Source of the DNA: Brachionus plicatilis
Lineage: Eukaryota > Rotifera > Eurotatoria > Ploima > Brachionidae
DNA length: 64,000 nucleotides
Direction: 5' to 3'
Assembly: GCA_010279815.1 (NCBI GenBank)
Contig: QEOQ01000246.1
Location: forward strand, 660,836-724,835
Positions 59,300 through 64,000 of this stretch are shown one piece after another. The stretch's first letter is position 1, and each line of letters begins with the position of its first letter. Under the pieces are notes generated by a model. It did no database searches. It was not told the origin of the DNA and worked only from the letters and a program-made list of their open reading frames with translations. The position numbers and the translations under genes were made by a program.

Positions 59300-60413
59300 T
59301 TATTTTATATCACGATGAGTCAACTTTTAGAAGCGGGGAACAATTTCATTCAAGATGGAGTAAAGAAGGAAATGAACCCTTTATAAGCAAAGGGTAAATA
59401 ATTTAAATTATTAGGCTAGTTATAATTTAAATTGATTAAAAATCTCTGACAGAAATGGAAGAAGTTTGATGTATTCAGATTTTTTAGTAGACCATCCAAG
59501 CTCACCTTTCTTTAAGCTTTCAGATCATGAATGGTCTCAAGCTATTGTAAAATATCCTAATATACTAGAACCAGATGTTATTTGTTATGCAGAAAATTCA
59601 TGTACAGCTTCAATACAACCTGGAAAAGAAGGATATTTCAATAATGAAACCATACTTTCTCGATTTGAACGTTTATTTCAAATGTTGGAATTTAAAACTG
59701 ATTTCAATCACCCTGTTAAACATGATATTGAAGTTTTGGTGGATAATGCAACAACACATACCACCCTAACTGTAAAATTAGACGATTTTAGGCATAAATA
59801 CAAAATCCAAAGCAAATTTTTAAATACTTAATTAAATAGAGTATAAGGTTAAAGCCAGGGGGATACTGTCCATGTGAACAATTGACTTGGTATGATGTAG
59901 ATAATACTGAAAAGACACTAGATCTTTATTTTGTAGATGCTGAAAATATAGGGAAAAGCAAAGGGTTAAAAAGTATTGGGTTAGAATTAGGATATGATTT
60001 ACCCGCAAAAATAAAATTAGAACAAATTAAACAAATTCTACCTCAGCAACCGGCTTTCATGGGGTCTAAAAAACTTGAAATTCTGGGGAAAAAAATATGG
60101 AATAAAGATCATATTTGTTCCAAAATATCACTGCGAACTAAACCCTATTGAAGGCCTATGGTGTTATCTTAAACAATATATTCGTACTAGAACAGATCAG
60201 AATTTGATAAAATGAAAAAGTTGATTGATGATGCTCGAGGCGATTTTATTAGAAAAGAAATCTATAAAAAATTAGTACGAAGATTTTGGAGGTCAGTTGA
60301 TGCTTATTATAAAGGATCAACTTATGGTGAAGTCCTAAAGGCATATTTTTCAGGTAAAACTAAGACAACTCATCAACAACATTTAAAAATACCAAATGAA
60401 CTATCCCCAACTT
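59300..60413 (+). pseudogene. Catalytic half of an intron-containing DDE transposase, frameshifted
   Basis: The first piece reads LYHDESTFRSGEQFHSRW (first catalytic Asp) and joins through a GT-AG intron (59394-59452) to GNGRSLMYSDFLVDHPSSPF. The second Asp is in EVLVDNATTHT (about 59740). After a break near 59830, PGGYCPCEQLTWYDVDN and GKSKGLKSIGLELGYDLP follow. The last part has VPKYHCELNPIEGLWCYLKQ (about 60115-60175) with the final Glu, and after another frameshift ends GSTYGEV. The spacing from second Asp to Glu is unusually long, about 130 residues. At least three frameshifts make it dead. A LINE begins at its 3' end. Confidence 0.8.
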
Positions 60414-61622
60414 AACTATCAATTCGCAAATCATTACACACAACTCTACTCCCCAAATAACAATGAAACAGCCTCAAACTTTAATTTAGATGAAGAAAAT
60501 GAACGCCAAAACCAGAATAAATCATACTCACACATCATTCATCAAAACATGAACCAACCAAAAACAGCCGACCGCACACCCCAGCACCTTAAGCAGAACA
60601 CTAATATAACGGTAATAAAATTCAAGAGCAACAAAAAATTCGATCGAAAATTCAGAGACTATTTTATTCTCGAAGAAACTCTCAAAAGTTTAAAACCCAA
60701 CGCCAGTATAACAGCCGCTTATATCAACCAAAATGATGAACTAGTGATCAAAACCGATGACTCAAATTTAGACCAATTCGACACTTGGCCGAAAGATGCT
60801 TTTATTTTTGGTGTCGAAAAAATCACTAAACAAGCAAAATTTTACTTAGCCTTACACTATGTGGACATCGATTTCGACGTCTCAACTGATAAGTTTAAAC
60901 GAATCATGAAAGAGCAATATAACATTGACGACCTAGTTCGGATGATGAAAAAATCAACTAAGCAAAACCTCCCACTCGTAAAAGCTCTAGTCACAGACCC
61001 CAACAGTTTCGAAAAAATAATAAACAACGGTTATGTCAAAATTGGCTACTCTCGAATCAGAGTTAGCCCATGGCGATTCGGCACTACACCAGACCAATGC
61101 TTTAATTGCCAAAAATTCGGACATTCTCAAGAAAAATGTCCAGAATCAACCCCCATTTGTCTTAGATGTGCTGGAAGCCATAACTATAAAAAATGTAAAG
61201 TCACCGATCCAACTAAATTTAAATGTGCAAACTGCAACGAAAGTCATCCTAGCTGCTCCAAATCATGTCCAATGCTAAAAAAACATGTTGAAGATAAAAC
61301 TAAAAAACAAGAAGAAAAAGTCCTCAAATCAACAAGACCACACAATCTCACAAGGAATCACTCACAGTTCGTTCCACACCAAAATGAAAACGGCTTTAAT
61401 GTAGGTGTGCTTAAACTTATAGTTGAACTTTTCACAAATCTCAATAAATTTACTTCAACGATTCACGAAAATCCGAAACCGATGCTCGGACTAATCACTA
61501 AATATCTCGGCGGAAACTATTCTAGAATACTTGAACCCATTTTATTTGAAAATGTGAATCACACTCACATTGATAATGAACTTTTGAACAATTTAATAGA
61601 CAACGAAAATGACCAAGAATAA
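60396..61622 (+). CDS. LINE ORF1 protein (Jockey-like, zinc knuckles)
   Basis: A 408-residue nucleic-acid-binding chaperone of a non-LTR retrotransposon. An RRM-like region (about residues 145-230) ends SRIRVSPWRFG and is followed by a PRE_C2HC-type block and three zinc knuckles at about 234-290: CFNCQKFGHSQEKC, CLRCAGSHNYKKC and CANCNESHPSC...C. This arrangement is typical of Jockey/I-group ORF1. The N-terminus is Asn/Gln-rich. The start ATG (60396) lies within the last codons of the adjacent transposase remnant, so the LINE 5' end is at or just before this point. The ORF is intact, and overlaps ORF2 by 14 bases. Confidence 0.93.
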   Translation: MNYPQLNYQFANHYTQLYSPNNNETASNFNLDEENERQNQNKSYSHIIHQNMNQPKTADRTPQHLKQNTNITVIKFKSNKKFDRKFRDYFILEETLKSLKPNASITAAYINQNDELVIKTDDSNLDQFDTWPKDAFIFGVEKITKQAKFYLALHYVDIDFDVSTDKFKRIMKEQYNIDDLVRMMKKSTKQNLPLVKALVTDPNSFEKIINNGYVKIGYSRIRVSPWRFGTTPDQCFNCQKFGHSQEKCPESTPICLRCAGSHNYKKCKVTDPTKFKCANCNESHPSCSKSCPMLKKHVEDKTKKQEEKVLKSTRPHNLTRNHSQFVPHQNENGFNVGVLKLIVELFTNLNKFTSTIHENPKPMLGLITKYLGGNYSRILEPILFENVNHTHIDNELLNNLIDNENDQE

Positions 61623-64000
61623 AATTAACTTTCTACATATGAATATTCACTCAATCATCAGTACAACCAAACAAATTCAACTACAAGACATAACGCACAA
61701 ACTACTACCAGACATTATAAGCTTAAACGAAACCTTCTAAAACCCCAACATCAATTTTTCACTTAACGGCTATGATATCTATCGAAAAGATAGATCTTCT
61801 ATTAATGGTAACCGTACCTCAAAATCTGGCGGTGGTGCTGCACTTTGTGTCAATAGCAAATTACAAGGTAAGCCTATTTATATAGGAAGTTTGAACGAGG
61901 CAATTGGATTTAGACTCGATCTAAATGACAATTTCTCAATCGCAATATTTTCTATATACGCTAGTCCATCTACCAATCTTATAGTTGGCAACTACCCAAA
62001 TTTTTTAATAATCGGAGACCTAAATGCTAGACATAAAAAATGGAACTGTAACCCTGGGAACAAGAAAGGCAGAGAATTATCTAAATTTATAGACGATCAC
62101 AACTTAAAAATCCTAAATTGTAACAAAGATACCTACCCATTGGGTAAAAGTACGCTTGACCTCAGTTTATGTTCGGAATCTATATACAAATATTTTGACA
62201 AACATGAAGTTATTGACTCATCTATCAGTGACCATTTGCCAACAGTTACTCATTTATCAACTCTCCCAGTTATAAGAACAAAAGTATTTAAATCTATTAA
62301 TTGGAACAAATTCGATAAAATCTTAGCTAATCAATCTCCCCAATTGCCACTGATCACAAATGAGCAACAGCTAGACGACGAAGCCAATTCCCTAATTTTA
62401 GACATTAATCAAGCTTTAGAACAGTCAAAATTTGAATTTACAATGAACTCAGACAAGCACAAATACGTCAAAGTCCCAGAATATATCCTAAAGCTGATTA
62501 AACAAAAAAGAAAAATTAGACGTTTATACCAAAAGACTAATTCTCCAACTCACAAAAAACTAGGAAACTTTATTGAACGTATCGTTAGACGTGAAATAGA
62601 TAAATTCAAAGACCATCACTTATCAGAGAAATTTAAAAGTTTAAACTCTTTCGATCAATCAAACGCCAAAGACTGGAAATTGATCAAGGATCTAGAAAAT
62701 GATTCTAGTTCTACTTACTCAAAAATTACTATAAGAATAAACGACCAATATATAAATGATGATCTTCAAATTACAAATATGTTCGCCGATAATTTATCTA
62801 CAATTTTTACTAATAACCAAAATCACATCTCAAACATGACACCTTGTATCAACACACCTCAAACGAACGACTCAATGGACTACTTAGCGCAAAATACCAT
62901 CAGCAAACCGGAATTCATAGACGCATTATCCAAGCTAAAGAGCAAGGCTGCTGCAGGTCAAGACGCAATTAACAACAAAATACTCAAACGTCTTCCAAAA
63001 AGTTACCTGAACAGATTGTTAAATATATTCAACTCATCGTTAAGCCTAGGCTATCTTCCAGCAAATTGGAAATCTTCCTTGATTGTTATGATTCCTAAAA
63101 AAGATAAACCTAAAAACGAACTCTCTTCATATCGTCCAATATCTCTAATCGACTGTTTAAGTAAATGGCTAGAAAAAATTATTAATCAAAAACTGAAGGA
63201 CTGGATCGAAAAAGAGAACATCTTGCCAGAAACTCAAGCCGGTTTCAGGAAAAATAGAAAAACCCACGACCAAATACTTAAACTCAACCATTCAATTATA
63301 ACGAATTTTAAAAAAAAGCGCATGACAGGAACAGTGTTCTTTGACCTTGAAAAAGCCTTCGATAAAACACCACACAACGGTATTTTAAACTCGATTAACG
63401 GTCTAAATATCAACCTAAACCTAAAAAAATGGATTCAAAGTTTTATTGAAAATCGAGAATTTAAAGTGCGGGTGAATAATTCTATTTTGTCGTCAAAAAA
63501 AATTGAATGCGGGGTTCCCCAAGGTAGCTGCCTCTCACCCACTCTGTTTATAATTTACTTCAGTGAAATATCCAAAGTCATTCTAGAACCAGTCCACCAC
63601 GCCATCTATGCTGACGATCTAGCTATTTGGACCTCAGGCTCAAATAAAAAAGAGATCCAAGAAAAGCTACAACAAGCTATAAATAATATTATCAGCTTCT
63701 GCGAGAATAAAGGACTCACAGTCAATAAAAATAAAACCACGCAGACGACGTTTACCACAGCCGGGTACAGGAAAAATTACGAAAAAAAATATGGTCTTGA
63801 AGTCAAAATTAATGAACAACTTATCCCAATTGACCCGTTCCCAGTATTTCTTGTTATCAAACTAGATCCAAAACTAAGCTACACCCCCCACCTCATACAT
63901 ATCACGAAAAGAATAGTAATCAAGATCACCACTATCATCAAAATCAAACGATTAAAGCTTAAAAATAGCATTTATTTAAGACTTACAATATTCAGATCAA
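61609..64000 (+). pseudogene. LINE ORF2 (endonuclease + reverse transcriptase), one stop, open to window edge
   Basis: The ATG at 61609 is in the next frame and overlaps the end of ORF1. The N-terminal APE-type endonuclease has MNIHSI, DIISLNETF, GDLNARHKKWNC and SISDHLP. RT blocks follow: VMIPKKDKP...SYRPISL, FFDLEKAFDKTP, GVPQGSCLSPTLF and the catalytic YADD (HAIYADDLAIW, about 63607). Later FLVIKLDPKLSYTPHL resembles the post-RT region of Jockey elements. One in-frame TAA at 61738-61740 (residue 44, where Leu is likely) and an apparent deletion in the endonuclease around 61975 break the protein; the rest is open to 64000. The 3' end is outside the window. Confidence 0.9.

Overview
The window is eukaryotic and very AT-rich (roughly three quarters A+T by eye). 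Its genes use the standard code, have short GT-AG introns (many of about 45-60 bases), and are clearly animal: a Golgi SNARE, a Rab35-like GTPase, oxysterol-binding protein, a DEG/ENaC channel and an arrestin-domain protein. The look is that of a compact invertebrate genome. A monogonont rotifer such as Brachionus is my best guess, but this is inference and I could not run a search.

Layout. An ADAM/ADAMTS-like metalloprotease (about 843-7266, +) has a 3.3-kb intron holding a decayed Penelope-like element with a hammerhead-ribozyme-like motif. At 7.5-10.2 kb lie a TIR transposon, a palindromic MITE and a LINE 3' end. A DEG/ENaC channel (11.0-12.9 kb, +) carries one homopolymer frameshift. A 5.5-kb repeat-rich spacer follows, with a dead LINE split by a mariner-type element. 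Then come an intronless GPCR (18.5-19.5, +), GOSR1 (21.3-22.7, +), a Rab35-like GTPase (23.1-23.8, +), OSBP (25.9-31.9, -, with a mariner in an intron), a small basic hypothetical protein (32.9-33.3, -) and aspartate dehydrogenase (36.3-37.2, -). A CYP46A-like cytochrome P450 (40.4-42.7, +, ten exons) is intact. An arrestin-domain protein lies at 48.3-49.8 (-). A second, inverted P450 copy (57.4-53.4, -) keeps every splice site but is killed by a stop codon and a 2,046-bp transposon. The right end is mobile DNA: a broken intron-containing DDE transposase in head-to-head pieces, then a Jockey-like LINE with ORF1 and ORF2 running off the end.

The cellular genes form no operon or pathway block. 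OSBP, GOSR1 and Rab35 share a membrane-traffic theme, probably by chance. The most informative content is the mobile-element archaeology: at least four elements end in ACGGGTG with TA duplications; a three-copy interspersed repeat supplies an empty site that dates and sizes another insertion; and several elements are nested inside one another. I saw no tRNA, rRNA or CRISPR. No single region is convincingly a wholly new biological system. The best leads are the Penelope-associated ribozyme, the two elements built from arrays of short inverted motifs, and the transposon with a TG target duplication inside the P450.
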